Origin: Bosea sp. (in: a-proteobacteria) | GTDB taxonomy: Bacteria; Pseudomonadota; Alphaproteobacteria; Rhizobiales; Beijerinckiaceae | DNA: 64,000 nt | Direction of reading: 5' to 3' | Assembly (NCBI GenBank): GCA_023910605.1 | Contig: JAAVVV010000001.1 | Coordinates: 796,698-860,697 of the forward strand | Shown here: positions 7,460 through 18,182 of the stretch, one piece after another | Position numbering within the stretch: the stretch's first letter is position 1 | How the letters are laid out: each line of letters begins with the position of its first letter | The notes under the pieces: model-generated | Database searches by the model: none | What the model was told of the DNA's origin: nothing | Seen by the model: the letters and a program-made list of their open reading frames with translations, nothing else | Position numbers and translations under genes: made by a program

Positions 7460-8421
7460 TCAGGCGAGGTGACAAGCCGTCGCCTGGCTGGAGCCGAACG
7501 ATCGCAGAACAGGCTCTTCCGCGCTGCAGCGCGGCTGAGCGACAGGGCAACGAGTGTGGAAACGGCAACCCGTCGGCGGATCGAAGGGGCTCGGCGGATC
7601 GCCCATCAGGCGGAGGCGCTTTACCTTGTGGTCCGGATCTGGATGAGGCACGGCTGAGAGCAACGCCTTGGTGTAAGGATGGCGGGGCGCCGCGAACAGG
7701 ACTTCGGCCTGGCCAATCTCGACGATCTTGCCCAGATACATCACCGCCACCCGATCGGCGATCTGCCAGACGATTCCGAGGTTGTGCGAGATGAACAGAT
7801 AGGTCAGGCCAAGCCTGCGCTGCAGGTCTTGCATCAGGTTTATGATCTGCGCCTGGATCGACACGTCAAGGGCTGAAACCGGCTCGTCGCAGACGATGAA
7901 CCCTGGCTCCAGCGCCAGCGCGCGCGCGATGCCGATGCGCTGGCGCTGCCCGCCTGAGAATTCATGCGGATAGCGCTTGGCATGGTCGGGCGACAGGCCG
8001 ACCAGTTCGAGCAGCTCGCCGACGCGTCTGCGTCGGGAGCCGCTGTCGCCGACGCCATGAATGACGAGCGGTTCCGCGATGATCGCGCCGACTGACATCC
8101 TGGGGTTCAGCGAACCGAACGGATCCTGGAAGATGATCTGCATCTCGCGCCGCTTCATCCGCATTGCGGCAGGCGCGAGCTTCGCCAGATCGTCGCCATG
8201 GTGGAGCACTTCGCCAGCGGTCGGCTCGATGAGGCCGAGGAGCAATCGACCGGTGGTCGACTTTCCGCAGCCGGATTCGCCGACCAGTGCGAAGGTCTCG
8301 CCTTTCCGGATCGAAAGCGAGACGCCGTCGACGGCGCGCAACACGGGACCAGATCCGAACGTGCGGCGCGCATGGAAATGCTTGCACAGGTTCCGCACCT
8401 CGATCAGTGGACCCTCGCTCT

Positions 8422-8425
<4 letters not shown>
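7460..8425 (-). CDS. peptide/nickel-type ABC transporter ATPase (DppF-like)
   Basis: Second ATP-binding subunit of a Dpp/Opp-type importer, 321 residues. Walker [17 protein letters not shown], signature [15 protein letters not shown] and Walker [12 protein letters not shown] are all intact. The C-terminal oligopeptide-transporter extension (GCRFHTRCP with paired Cys) is present. It is the last gene of a nine-gene leftward operon and overlaps the preceding ATPase gene by 4 bp (ATGA). With its partner it should power uptake by the two permeases. The substrate class cannot be read from the ATPase. Confidence 0.95.
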
Positions 8426-9404
<979 letters not shown>

Positions 9405-9408
<4 letters not shown>

Positions 9409-10286
9409 CGGGCTCCGTGCTTCAGCCGCGGATCAAGAACGTCCCTAAGTCCATCTCCCATCAGGTTGAGGCCGAGCACCGTCGCCATGATCGCGATGCC
9501 CGGCCAGATCGTGATCCAGGGCGCCTCCGCGATGTAGTTGCGCCCGTCGGCGATAATGTTTCCGAAGGTCGGGGTCGGAGGGGGCGGCCCAACGCCGATG
9601 AAGCTCAGAACGGCTTCGGCCAAGATCGACAGCGCAAAGATGAAGGTGAGCTGGACCAGCAGCGGCGCCATGCAGTTCGCCAGAATGTGCCGGAACAGGA
9701 TGCGCACATGGCCGGCCCCCAGGGCCCGCGCCGCCTCGACATACTCGGCCTCCCGCACCACCAGAACCGAAGCGCGGACGATGCGGGCGGTGCGCGGCGT
9801 GTAGGCCACGGTGAGCGCAATCACTGCGTTCAGCAGCGATGGCCCGAGCACCGCACCCACGGCGATGGCGAGAAGGATCGGCGGAAACGCCATGAAGCCA
9901 TCCATGATCCTCATGATCAGATTGTCGAGACTGCGGACATAGCCCGATACCGCGCCGATCAGCGTTCCGAAAACGCCGGTCAGCAGGACCACAAGCAAGC
10001 CGATGAACAGCGAGACGCGGCTGCCATGCAGCACGCGGGAGAGGATGTCGCGGCCGAAGCTGTCCGTGCCGAAAAGATGCGCGGCGTTCGGCTGGCCAAG
10101 CCGGTAGCGGAAATTGTTCTTGAGCGGGTCGAAGGGCGCGATGAGGTCGGCCGAGAGCGCGACCGCGACTACGGAGAGGAAAAGCAGGCCCCCAACCAGA
10201 AAGGAGCGGTTTGCCAGAAAGCGCCGGGCGAGCGCGAAGCGCTGAGCCTCTTCCAGTCCGTCGATCACCACCCGTCCGTCAGCCAT
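9405..10286 (-). CDS. ABC transporter permease (DppC-like)
   Basis: Inner-membrane permease of 293 residues. A cytoplasmic N-terminus is followed by TM1 (FLVGGLLFLSVVAVALSADL, about residues 30-49), the OppC N-terminal loop (FGTDSFGRDILSRVLHGSR) and five further TM segments. The EAA coupling loop is EAARALGAGHVRILFRHILA. It overlaps the DppB-like gene by 8 bp and the DppD-like gene by 4 bp. Confidence 0.95.
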
Positions 10287-11223
10287 AGCGCACCCGCGGA
10301 TCCGCCCAGGCGTACAGCAGGTCGACGATGATGTTGACGGTCACATAAATGAAAGCGAGCAGCAGCAGCCCGCCCTGGATAACCGGGTAATCGCGCCTGA
10401 GAACTGCGCCGATGATCAGCCGGCCGACGCCTGGCAGCGAAAACACCTGCTCGATGACGATTGCTCCGCCGAGCAGCACGCCGATGATGACGCCGGTGAC
10501 GGTGATGACCGGTATCAGCGCGTTGGCGAAGGCATGCTTGCCCACCACCTTCCACGCCGGCACGCCCTTGGCGCGCGCGGTGCGCACGTAATCCTGGCTG
10601 AGGACTTCCAGCATGCTCGACCGCGTGATGCGGGCGATCAAGCCGATCTGCGTCACCCCGAGGGTGAAGGCGGGCAGGGCCATGGACCGGGCCCAGCCCG
10701 CGACGCTCTCCGTGATCGGCACGAACCCGCCTGTGGGCAGCCAGCCGAGAGCGACCGCGAAGATGTAGATCCCGACGAGGCCGAGCCAGAAGTCGGGAAT
10801 CGACAGACCGACGAGCGCGAGCACCATCAGCGACTGGTCGGCCCAGGTCCCATGCTTGACCGCGGCGAAGACGCCGGCCGCCACCCCCAGCGTCACCGCG
10901 ATGACGAGCGCCAGGAGGGTGAGCGAAAGCGTCAGCGGAAGCCGCTCCAGGATCGCTTCGGCAACGCCCCTGTTGAGCAGGAACGACTGGCCAAGATCGC
11001 CATGCAGCAGATTGCCGTACCAGGCCAGCATCTGCTGATGCCAGGGCTGGTCCAGGTTGAGCCGCTTTCGGATGCGCTGCAGCTCCTCGATCGACGCGCC
11101 GGGATCGGCCAACTGGGACGCGACATCGCCTGGCACGAGCCAGATCAGCGCGAAGGTGACAAGGCTGACGAAGAAGAGAACCAGGGCGGCGCTCGCAATC
11201 CGGTGCAGCAGGAAGCCAAGCAT
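10279..11223 (-). CDS. ABC transporter permease (DppB-like)
   Basis: Inner-membrane permease of 314 residues. It begins with the typical GFLLHRIASAALVLFFVSLV membrane helix, then the periplasmic block with the QPWHQQMLAWYGNLLHGDLG motif of the family, and five more TM helices. The EAA loop is RTARAKGVPAWKVVGKHAF. It begins 24 bp after the solute-binding protein stop. Together with the DppC-like subunit it forms the translocation channel. Confidence 0.95.
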   Translation of the reverse strand: MLGFLLHRIASAALVLFFVSLVTFALIWLVPGDVASQLADPGASIEELQRIRKRLNLDQPWHQQMLAWYGNLLHGDLGQSFLLNRGVAEAILERLPLTLSLTLLALVIAVTLGVAAGVFAAVKHGTWADQSLMVLALVGLSIPDFWLGLVGIYIFAVALGWLPTGGFVPITESVAGWARSMALPAFTLGVTQIGLIARITRSSMLEVLSQDYVRTARAKGVPAWKVVGKHAFANALIPVITVTGVIIGVLLGGAIVIEQVFSLPGVGRLIIGAVLRRDYPVIQGGLLLLAFIYVTVNIIVDLLYAWADPRVRYG

Positions 11224-11247
11224 GGTCTGCGCCGCCCTTCCGTCCGC

Positions 11248-12798
11248 TCACTCAACCCAGAGGTCCCACATCCGCGGGATGCGGTAGGGCTTGTAGTTCT
11301 TCACGTTCGCGCGGGAGGCCTGGAAGATGCCGACCTCGCCGACCTTGATGGCGTAGGCCTGGTCGATCATCTGCTTCTGGAACTTGCCGAAAGCCGCCTG
11401 CCGTTCCTTCAGATCGAGTGCGCTGTTCAGGGTGCTGTTGGCCGCGTCGATGACCGGATCCTGAACCTGCATCCGCGCATTGGCGCCGGCGAAGAAGCTG
11501 ACGACGTTGTAGGGCCCCTCGTAGGGTTCGATGCCCATCATCAGCGGCCAGGCGTTCCAGCCTTCCTTCTTGGTGGTGCTCGACAAAGCTGTCGGCCAGT
11601 CGACGACGCGAACATTCACCTTCATGCCGATCGCCTTGAGCTGCTCGCCGATGGTGACAGCGGTGTCGTTGTGGTTCTTGAAGCTGGAGTCTGTCAGGAT
11701 CAGCAGCTCCTCGCCCTTGTAGCCTGCCTCTTGCAGCAGCTGCCTCGCCCGGGCCTGGTTCTTCTGGTTGTAGGCTTCCTTGCCCAGATCGCCCTGGAAG
11801 TAGGGTGTGTTCGGGTATTGCCAGCCGTGCAGCAGCCGGTAGGACCCGTCTGTCGAGATTGCCATCACCTCTTCGGAATCGATCGCGGCCTGGATCGCCT
11901 GGCGCACCTTGGCGTTGTTGGTCGGAGGCTGCGAAGCGTTGAAGATGAACATCTGGAACGCCCAGGGCACCATCTCGTGCATCGTGACGGTGCGGTCGTT
12001 TGCGAGCCGCTTGGCAGACGGCGTCGGGATCTGCTCCAGCACATGAAACTCGCCGGACTGCAGCCCGGCCGTGCGGGCCCCGCCCTCCGGCACGAAGCGG
12101 ATCGTGATGTTGTCGACATAGGCGGTCTTCTTGCCGCCGAAACCGTCACGCGGATTGCCGACAGGGCTTTGCATATAGCCGTCGAACCGCTTCAGCTTCA
12201 CGTGGCTGTCCGGCCGGAATTCGACGAACTGGAACGGACCGGTGCCGATGATCTCGATCTTGTTGGCCTCCTTGCCGGCCTCTTCGGCAGGGATCACGAC
12301 GGCTGGCGCGCGGGGCGAAGAGAGCTGCTCGAGGAACCCGGGCACGGGGTTGTTGAGCGTGATGACAAGCGTCCGGGCATCGGGCGTCGCCATTTCCTTC
12401 ACCGGCCTCATGAAGGGGCTGCCGCCCACTTTGGCGTAGCGCTCGAGAGACGCCCTGGCGTCGGCGGACGTCATCATCTTGCCGTTGTGGAAACGCGCCT
12501 CACGAAGCGTGAAGCTGTAGGTGAGGCCATCGGGCGAAACGGTCCAGGCGGTAGCGAGGTCGCCGACGACATTGGCGTTCTCGTCGCGGGTGATCAGCAT
12601 CTCCCAGACATGCAAGGCGATGTTGCGGGTGGCCTGCGCGGTTGTCGTCATGCCGTCCATGGTGGGCGGCTGCGCCTGCTGCGCCATCACGATGTCCCCG
12701 CCCTTCTTCTGGGCGCGCGCCTCATTGACGGCATATGGTGCGGCGGCAAGGATCGCGAGCGTCGCGCCCGCCAGAGTGAGAGTGCGGCGTGTGGTCAT
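11248..12798 (-). CDS. family 5 solute-binding protein of the ABC importer
   Basis: Periplasmic binding protein of 516 residues (SBP_bac_5). The ATG at 12798 is preceded by GGGAGGA and starts a clean signal peptide (MTTRRTLTLAGATLAILAAA, cleavage near ARAQ), with two arginines that could also permit Tat export. Family blocks include VVGDLATAWTVSPDGLTYSF and IIGTGPFQFVEF. It should deliver a peptide-like or acylated ligand to the downstream permeases. A longer frame back to 12996 overlaps the aldolase gene in another frame and is not credible. Confidence 0.93.
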   Translation of the reverse strand: MTTRRTLTLAGATLAILAAAPYAVNEARAQKKGGDIVMAQQAQPPTMDGMTTTAQATRNIALHVWEMLITRDENANVVGDLATAWTVSPDGLTYSFTLREARFHNGKMMTSADARASLERYAKVGGSPFMRPVKEMATPDARTLVITLNNPVPGFLEQLSSPRAPAVVIPAEEAGKEANKIEIIGTGPFQFVEFRPDSHVKLKRFDGYMQSPVGNPRDGFGGKKTAYVDNITIRFVPEGGARTAGLQSGEFHVLEQIPTPSAKRLANDRTVTMHEMVPWAFQMFIFNASQPPTNNAKVRQAIQAAIDSEEVMAISTDGSYRLLHGWQYPNTPYFQGDLGKEAYNQKNQARARQLLQEAGYKGEELLILTDSSFKNHNDTAVTIGEQLKAIGMKVNVRVVDWPTALSSTTKKEGWNAWPLMMGIEPYEGPYNVVSFFAGANARMQVQDPVIDAANSTLNSALDLKERQAAFGKFQKQMIDQAYAIKVGEVGIFQASRANVKNYKPYRIPRMWDLWVE

Positions 12799-12833
12799 GT
12801 CGGATTTCCTCCCCGTGGTATGGTTGGACAACA

Positions 12834-13583
12834 TCAGCTCGCGTAGTCCGGTTCCTCCCGGTCGAGCAGACGCTTGTAGGCGGCGAACTCCAGGTCGGCG
12901 TCCCAGACGTCCCTGAAGTCTCCGTAGTGGTGCTTCCGCATCGTGTCGGGCAGCTGCTTCAGCGGTCCGCCGAAACCGCGCGCCAGGCATTGCCACATGG
13001 CCGAGCGCTCGACCGCCGAGAGCTCGCAGAAGGCGCTTGCAACATCGCGGCCAACCGTGGTGAGCCCATGGCTCGCCATGACCAGCGTGGTCTTTTTTCC
13101 GAGCAGGCGGGCGATCCGGTCGCCCTCGTTGTCATCAAGCACGGATCCGTTCATTTCGTCGTCGTAGGCGATGCGGTCATTCAGGGTCAGATCGTTGTTG
13201 TGGCTCATGGCCAGCCTGCCGCCCTCGATGAGCGAGAGCGCCGTCGCGTAGGGAGGATGGACATGCAGCACCACCTGCGCCTGCGGGTGCATCAGATGGA
13301 TGCGGCTGTGGATGAAGTGGGCGACCTTGCGCAGTTCGCCCTTGCCGGAAAGGACATTGCCCTCGAGATCGCAGACGATCAGGTCGCTCGCCTTCAGCTC
13401 GTTGAAGAGCAGGCCGCGCGGGTTGATCATCATCAGCTCCGTGCCGGGGATCATCGCGCTGTTGTGGTTGCCGATCCCCTCGTTCCACCTCTCCCGGGCC
13501 GACAGGCGGAATGTGGCGGCGAGATCGCAACGCAGCGCCCACTCGGCCGCCTCGCTGTGCCTGAACTTGTGGACCTGGGCCAT
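12834..13583 (-). CDS. class II aldolase/adducin-family protein
   Basis: A 249-residue class II aldolase fold protein. Metal-ligand histidines occur in VVLHVHPPYATAL and MASHGLTTVG, and the substrate-phosphate or acid-binding loop region is GNHNSAMIPG and MINPRG. The family includes fuculose- and rhamnulose-phosphate aldolases, epimerases and decarboxylases. The ATG at 13583 was chosen because family homology starts there. The context between an enolase-superfamily enzyme and an ABC importer suggests it cleaves a dehydrated or keto acid intermediate. Confidence 0.88.
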   Translation of the reverse strand: MAQVHKFRHSEAAEWALRCDLAATFRLSARERWNEGIGNHNSAMIPGTELMMINPRGLLFNELKASDLIVCDLEGNVLSGKGELRKVAHFIHSRIHLMHPQAQVVLHVHPPYATALSLIEGGRLAMSHNNDLTLNDRIAYDDEMNGSVLDDNEGDRIARLLGKKTTLVMASHGLTTVGRDVASAFCELSAVERSAMWQCLARGFGGPLKQLPDTMRKHHYGDFRDVWDADLEFAAYKRLLDREEPDYAS

Positions 13584-13609
13584 GTCTTGATGTCTCCGGT
13601 CTATGCGCT

Positions 13610-14785
13610 TCAGATTGCGGGAGTTCGGTAGAGGACCTTGCCGCTGACCTTGATCTCGATGTCGAGCAGATGCTTCCGCACGCCTGCAGGTTCGATCTCG
13701 AGGCCGAGCCCTGGCGATTCGGGGGCGCGGATGTCCCCTTGGCTGTCCCGCATGATGCGGCTCGCCATGTAAGCCTCGACGACCGGCTTGGGTGCGGCGG
13801 GATACTCGCAGATTACATGGTCCTTCAGCCCCGCATAGGGTTGCAGTGACGCCGACAGGGCCAGATGCGACGTGAAGGTGTGATTCACATAGGTCACGCC
13901 GCGTTCGGCCGCATAGTCCGCCACCCACTTCGCCGGACCTATGCCACCGATGCGGCCGCAGTCGATCTGGATATAGCCGACCTTGCCATAGTCGATGAGA
14001 TGTCGCGCCATGTGCGTGTCGTGGGCGCCCTCTCCGCCGGCCAGCTTGACCCGGCCGCTGCGCTCCGCGAGCGCACCGTAGGCGCCGTATGCGGCGGCCT
14101 GGAACGGCTCCTCCAGCCAGACCGCGCCGGCCTCGGCAAGCGCAGGCAGGCGTTCCGCCGCGCGGTCGACATCCTCGATGAAGATCTGGCCGACATCGAC
14201 AAGCAAGATGCCGTCTTGCCCGAGGCCTTCGCGCGCCGCATGGAAATGGTCCGCGTCGTCATGTGCCGAGCCGCGTCCGATCGGCCCCCAACCGAACTTG
14301 GCGGCGCGGAATCCCTGCTTGCGCGAGAGCTGCCCGATCTCCAGCGTCTGCTGGGGCGTGTCCCCGAAAAGCCGCGAGGCATAGGGCGTCTTGGCATGAC
14401 TCCGCTTGTAGCCGAGGAGGGACCAGACCGGCTCGCCTTTGGCGCGGCCGAGCAGATCCCACATGGCCATCTCGACTCCCGACATCGTGTGCGCGGCCTG
14501 CAGGAGGTCCATGCTGTCGTAGGCCACCCGCGCGGACATGCGGGCTATGTCCGCTGGGCTGTCTAGGCGCTCGCCGAGCACCGAGGCTCCGACCGGCCGG
14601 CAGACGCCATGGGACATGGGACAGACGAAGGCGGCGATCGAGGGCAGCGGCGCGGCCTCGCATTCGCCCCAGCCCTCGCGGCCGCCGCCGGACACGCGCA
14701 CCAGCAGCGCATCCTGGCTGCCGTCGGCCTCGGTCGTGACTTCCGGCATCGAGACATAGAAGAAATCGACGGCCTCGATCTTCAT
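13610..14785 (-). CDS. enolase-superfamily (mandelate racemase-like) enzyme
   Basis: A 391-residue MR/MLE-type enzyme. Metal ligands are Asp in LLVDVGQ, Glu in VWLEEPF and Glu in LAGGEGAHD; the acid/base His is in YVNHTFTSHLA with its Asp partner in IQIDCGRIGG, and the capping-domain Lys region is FRAAKFGWGPIG. The chemistry begins with proton abstraction next to a carboxylate, giving dehydration, racemisation or cycloisomerisation. ATG 14785 overlaps the M81 gene by 4 bp. It is a paralogue in type of the divergent gene at 18183, so the locus has two such enzymes. Confidence 0.9.
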   Translation of the reverse strand: MKIEAVDFFYVSMPEVTTEADGSQDALLVRVSGGGREGWGECEAAPLPSIAAFVCPMSHGVCRPVGASVLGERLDSPADIARMSARVAYDSMDLLQAAHTMSGVEMAMWDLLGRAKGEPVWSLLGYKRSHAKTPYASRLFGDTPQQTLEIGQLSRKQGFRAAKFGWGPIGRGSAHDDADHFHAAREGLGQDGILLVDVGQIFIEDVDRAAERLPALAEAGAVWLEEPFQAAAYGAYGALAERSGRVKLAGGEGAHDTHMARHLIDYGKVGYIQIDCGRIGGIGPAKWVADYAAERGVTYVNHTFTSHLALSASLQPYAGLKDHVICEYPAAPKPVVEAYMASRIMRDSQGDIRAPESPGLGLEIEPAGVRKHLLDIEIKVSGKVLYRTPAI

Positions 14786-16281
14786 GCCCGTCTCTCCCCG
14801 CCATGCCACGTCACCACGGGCCTGAAGTCGATGTCGGGATCGAGCGGATAGACCGGCCGTCTGCAGATGGCATGCCCGAGGCTCAGCAGATCGGCGCTGG
14901 TCGATCCCGGCGCATCGATGTTGAAGTTCTTGACAACCCACTCGTCGTACATGTGGTGCTCCGTATGCGGCGACTTCACGACGGTCAGGTCGTAGTCACG
15001 AGGATCGCAGCCGTTCGCGTAATAGACCGCGCGGTCGAACAGGAAGCAGGGCTCGCTGATCACCACGATCGTGAAGTTGGCCATGGCGAGCACGGCGGTC
15101 AGGCCGGCGTTGAGGGGCGCGCGCATGGTCTCCAGCCGCGTGCGTCCGCTCGACAGGCTTTCGACCGTGGCCGTGACCTTCAGCGGCGTGAAGCGGCCGG
15201 GATCCCGCTCGCCGCCGAGCGTCAGCGTCACCCTTGCGCCGATGCCGGCGGCGGCGGCGGCCTTCGCGGCGGCGGAGTCGACGATCTGGAGCAGCACGCG
15301 CCCTGTATAATTCGCCTTGATGAGCGCCTTGAGGATCGCATTGGAATCGCCGGTCGCTCCCGACGAGGTGGCGTCGGCGGCGTCGGTGAAGATCACCGGC
15401 CCGGCCATGGTGCGCGCCTGGGCGATCGCCTTGTCCAGCTCGATGAGCTTGCCCTGCATGCGGTGGCGCTGGCTCCAGAAATCGCGCGCCAGCTGCTCGA
15501 CGGCTCGCTCCGTCGCGGCGTTCTTCTTTTCGACGCAGATCAGCGCCTGCGTGCAGAGTTCGGGCACGTCGGTGAAGGGATTGCCGATCATGACGCCCGC
15601 GCCCAGCGCCTGGTCCTCGTGCTCCAGCCTGCGGGCCTCGCGCAGGATGTCGCCGTAGCAGCCCGATTTGGTGACCAGCTCGTCGCCGCGGACCAGAGCA
15701 GGGATGACTACGCGGGCTATCGCCGGCCGCAGTTTCTCGTCGATGATCCGCATCAGCAGCGTCGCCGCCCGCTCGCCGGTGTCCGCGAAATCGACGTGGG
15801 GATAGGTGTGGTAGATGGCGAAGCCGTCGATCTGCGCCAGCATGCGCTCCGTGAGGATGCCGTGCAGGTCGAGGGAGATCACGATCGGGACCTCCGGCCC
15901 GACGAGCCGGCGCGTCTCCTGCAGGAGCCATCCCTCCGGATCGAGTTCTCCGACCGCGCCCATGGCGCCATGGAGCGAGAAGAACACGGCGTCGGCCTGC
16001 TCCGCCATCTTGGCAATCGCAGCGACCATGTCGCGCGAGAGCTTCTTCCAGCCATCCGCGGCGAGAATGCCGGCGCTCGGCGCCGTCGCCGAAATGGTCG
16101 GCAGCAGGGTTGCGTCGGCACGGCGATCGAACACCGACAGCGCGCCGCCGATCGCGGTGTTGAGGCCGCGCTGCTCCAGGAGCTGCTCCCCGTGCCGGAT
16201 GCGAAAATCCGAATAGGCCGACTGCAACGGGTTGAAAGAGGATATCTCCTGCATGCATTCGGCGATCAGGATGCGTGGCAT
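14782..16281 (-). CDS. M81-family metallopeptidase (MlrC-like)
   Basis: A 499-residue protein with the N-terminal DUF1485 and C-terminal MlrC domains. Candidate metal ligands are the histidines in FSLHGAMGA, SLDLHGILTERM and YHTYPHVDFADTGERA. The prototype, MlrC, degrades linearised microcystin peptides, but most relatives, like this one, sit beside Dpp-type transporters with unknown amide substrates. It follows the AstE-like gene by 12 bp and overlaps the enolase-superfamily gene. I infer hydrolysis of an amide or peptide-like bond in the imported compound. Confidence 0.9.
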   Translation of the reverse strand: MPRILIAECMQEISSFNPLQSAYSDFRIRHGEQLLEQRGLNTAIGGALSVFDRRADATLLPTISATAPSAGILAADGWKKLSRDMVAAIAKMAEQADAVFFSLHGAMGAVGELDPEGWLLQETRRLVGPEVPIVISLDLHGILTERMLAQIDGFAIYHTYPHVDFADTGERAATLLMRIIDEKLRPAIARVVIPALVRGDELVTKSGCYGDILREARRLEHEDQALGAGVMIGNPFTDVPELCTQALICVEKKNAATERAVEQLARDFWSQRHRMQGKLIELDKAIAQARTMAGPVIFTDAADATSSGATGDSNAILKALIKANYTGRVLLQIVDSAAAKAAAAAGIGARVTLTLGGERDPGRFTPLKVTATVESLSSGRTRLETMRAPLNAGLTAVLAMANFTIVVISEPCFLFDRAVYYANGCDPRDYDLTVVKSPHTEHHMYDEWVVKNFNIDAPGSTSADLLSLGHAICRRPVYPLDPDIDFRPVVTWHGGERRA

Positions 16282-16293
16282 GGGCGTCGCTCC

Positions 16294-17328
16294 TCACCCT
16301 TCCGCGATCTTGGCGTCATAGTCCTGCATGACGACGCCGACGCAATCGCCGCGCTGCACCCGGCCCGGCCCGGCGCCCATCCAGAGTACGCCGGAGGTCG
16401 CGTAGCGAACCTCGATGGGTTCGCGGTCGATGTCCTCGACAAAATGGAGCAGTCCGGCGAGTTCGCCCTTCTGCACGGCGGCTCCGGCAAGATGCATGGG
16501 CTCGTAGGTTGCCGTGGCACGGGCGAAAAGGAAGTTGGCGGGATCCTTGACCATCATCTGGCGCGTAGCCTTTGCGCCGTCTCGCTGAGTGGTGTCCGGC
16601 GCGCCCTCCATGACACCGCACGCCTTCATGACGTTGAGGATGCCGCGTTCCGCGATGCGAACGCCTTCTGGGTTGACGCGGCCCCAGCCGCCGATCTCGG
16701 TGCCAATGGACACCTTCTTCTGTCGCTCGACCGAAGAGGTGAAGGTGGCGCCCTCGTCGACGCCCCAGAACACGGCGTTGTACGGCGCGCCGAACGCGCT
16801 CGCGATGCGCATCGTCTCACCCCGGATCTTCGCATCGTCGATGTAATGCATGTTGGTCGACAGCGCAGCATCGGCGGACTGGCCGGCGGTATGCAGATCA
16901 ACCGACACGTCCACGTGCGGCAGCAGCACCGCATCCATGAAATGGGCCAGCATGAACGAGAAGGTGCCGCGGGGATCGCCAGGGAAGCAGCGGTTGATGT
17001 CCCGCCCATCTGCCGGCGAAAGCCTGGTATTGGCGAGCACCGCGGGCATGTTGACGGCCGGCATCAGGATCACGCGCCCTTCGATCCGCTTTACGTCGAG
17101 GGTGCGGGCAAGTTTCGAGATGGCGATCGGCCCCTCGTACTCATTGCCATGCACGCCGCCAGTGAACAGCAGCGTCGGCCCCTTGCCGTTCTTGAGCACG
17201 ATGATCGGAATCTCGACCGCGCCCCAACCCGACGCATCGCGAGAGAGCGGCGCACGCAGATAAGATGCCTGCCGTCCGGACTTGTCGAAGTCGATATCGC
17301 AACGGACGCGGCTCTGAACCTGGGCCAT
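16294..17328 (-). CDS. succinylglutamate desuccinylase/aspartoacylase-family deacylase
   Basis: A 344-residue zinc carboxypeptidase-like deacylase. Zn ligands are His and Glu of FTGGVHGNEYEGP and His of SVDLHTAG; DINRCFPGD supplies the substrate Asn-Arg pair. The C-terminal beta domain (AGAAVQKGELAGLLHFVED) is like that of DoeB/AstE proteins. The reaction class is removal of an N-acyl group from an amino acid or related amine. It is the first gene of the nine-gene operon, reading away from a TTGACA-like -35 and a palindromic operator. Confidence 0.9.
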   Translation of the reverse strand: MAQVQSRVRCDIDFDKSGRQASYLRAPLSRDASGWGAVEIPIIVLKNGKGPTLLFTGGVHGNEYEGPIAISKLARTLDVKRIEGRVILMPAVNMPAVLANTRLSPADGRDINRCFPGDPRGTFSFMLAHFMDAVLLPHVDVSVDLHTAGQSADAALSTNMHYIDDAKIRGETMRIASAFGAPYNAVFWGVDEGATFTSSVERQKKVSIGTEIGGWGRVNPEGVRIAERGILNVMKACGVMEGAPDTTQRDGAKATRQMMVKDPANFLFARATATYEPMHLAGAAVQKGELAGLLHFVEDIDREPIEVRYATSGVLWMGAGPGRVQRGDCVGVVMQDYDAKIAEG

Positions 17329-17349
17329 GACAATCCCCTTGTCAGCGAT

Positions 17350-17384
17350 ATCGTATGATCGTATACGATTTTAACCATTGTCAA
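17350..17384 (-). promoter_or_regulatory. operator and promoter of the catabolic operon
   Basis: A perfect 12-bp palindrome ATCGTATACGAT spans 17358-17369, with an extra half-site ATCGTAT at 17350-17356. On the minus strand a consensus -35 TTGACA lies at 17379-17384, so the palindrome occupies the -10/spacer region of the leftward promoter. The divergent GntR/FCD gene is the obvious repressor, because GntR operators are short palindromes in such positions. Confidence 0.68.
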
Positions 17385-17427
17385 GACAGTTCGTCGGCAG
17401 TCGCCGCCAACCGATTTCCGGACCCAG

Positions 17428-18171
17428 ATGGATCGCCATCGCCGCAGCAGCCTTTCCGTCGTGCCTCCATCGCCGGACGATGCGGAGTGGCGGCCGCTGC
17501 AGCCGCAGACGCTTGTGGATCGGGTTGTCGAGGCGATCATGGCCCAGGCCGCGCGTGGGGTCCTTCTGCCTGGCGACCGCATCGGTGAAAGCGATATCGG
17601 ACGAAAGCTTGGCGTGAGCCGCGTGCCGGTGCGCGAGGCGCTGCGCCTCCTCGAGAGCCACGGCATCGTTGTGAATGAGCCCTACAAGGGCATCAGGCTG
17701 AGGCCGCTCACCAACCGCTGGGTTAAGGATCTGGTGGAGGCCCGGACGTCGCTGGAGACCAGCGCGGCGCATCGCGCGGTGGACGCCGGCCATCATGGCC
17801 CGCCTTGGATCGCGCCTCTGGAACGCGCCATCTCGGAGATGGACCTGATGGCTTCGCGCGGCGACGCCTATGGTCTCGCGGCGGCCGATACGGTGTTCCA
17901 CCGGGAGCTTTGCCGGCTTGGCGGCAACACCGTGATCCTCGACCTGTGGGAGACTCTTGCCCGTCAGCTGACGATCGTCTTCGGGCTCGCCACGCTCGGC
18001 AAGCCGATGCCGTCCATCGCGGAGGAGCATCACGACCTGCTCAAGGTGCTGATGACCGGCGACAAGGACGCCATCACGGGCATCCTCCATGAGCACATCA
18101 CGATCATGAATCTCGCAGTCGACTACGAGGCTATCCAGGAGCAGCGCCGACGCGCGCGCGCTGGAGGATGA
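17428..18171 (+). CDS. GntR-family transcriptional regulator, FCD domain
   Basis: A 247-residue FadR/VanR-type regulator. The N-terminal winged helix-turn-helix is at about residues 25-95 (GDRIGESDIGRKLGVSRVPV, then REALRLLESHGIV), and the FCD ligand domain follows, with metal/acid-binding residues in DTVFHRELCRLGGN and EHHDLLKVL. It is divergent from the catabolic operon and shares its promoter region. Repression relieved by a pathway acid is the usual mode. Its last codons overlap the upstream frame of the next gene, so the two are co-transcribed. Confidence 0.92.
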   Translation: MDRHRRSSLSVVPPSPDDAEWRPLQPQTLVDRVVEAIMAQAARGVLLPGDRIGESDIGRKLGVSRVPVREALRLLESHGIVVNEPYKGIRLRPLTNRWVKDLVEARTSLETSAAHRAVDAGHHGPPWIAPLERAISEMDLMASRGDAYGLAAADTVFHRELCRLGGNTVILDLWETLARQLTIVFGLATLGKPMPSIAEEHHDLLKVLMTGDKDAITGILHEHITIMNLAVDYEAIQEQRRRARAGG

Positions 18172-18182
18172 AGGGGGAAGGC

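Noticed and set aside
10534..12846. Very long plus-strand open frame (over 700 codons)
   Set aside because: It lies opposite the transporter operon, has a His/Arg/Asp-rich composition and no domains; GC-rich coding DNA often opens such antisense frames.
14803..17358. Long plus-strand open frame of about 850 codons opposite the M81 and deacylase genes
   Set aside because: No domains and antisense to two well-supported enzymes; a composition artefact.
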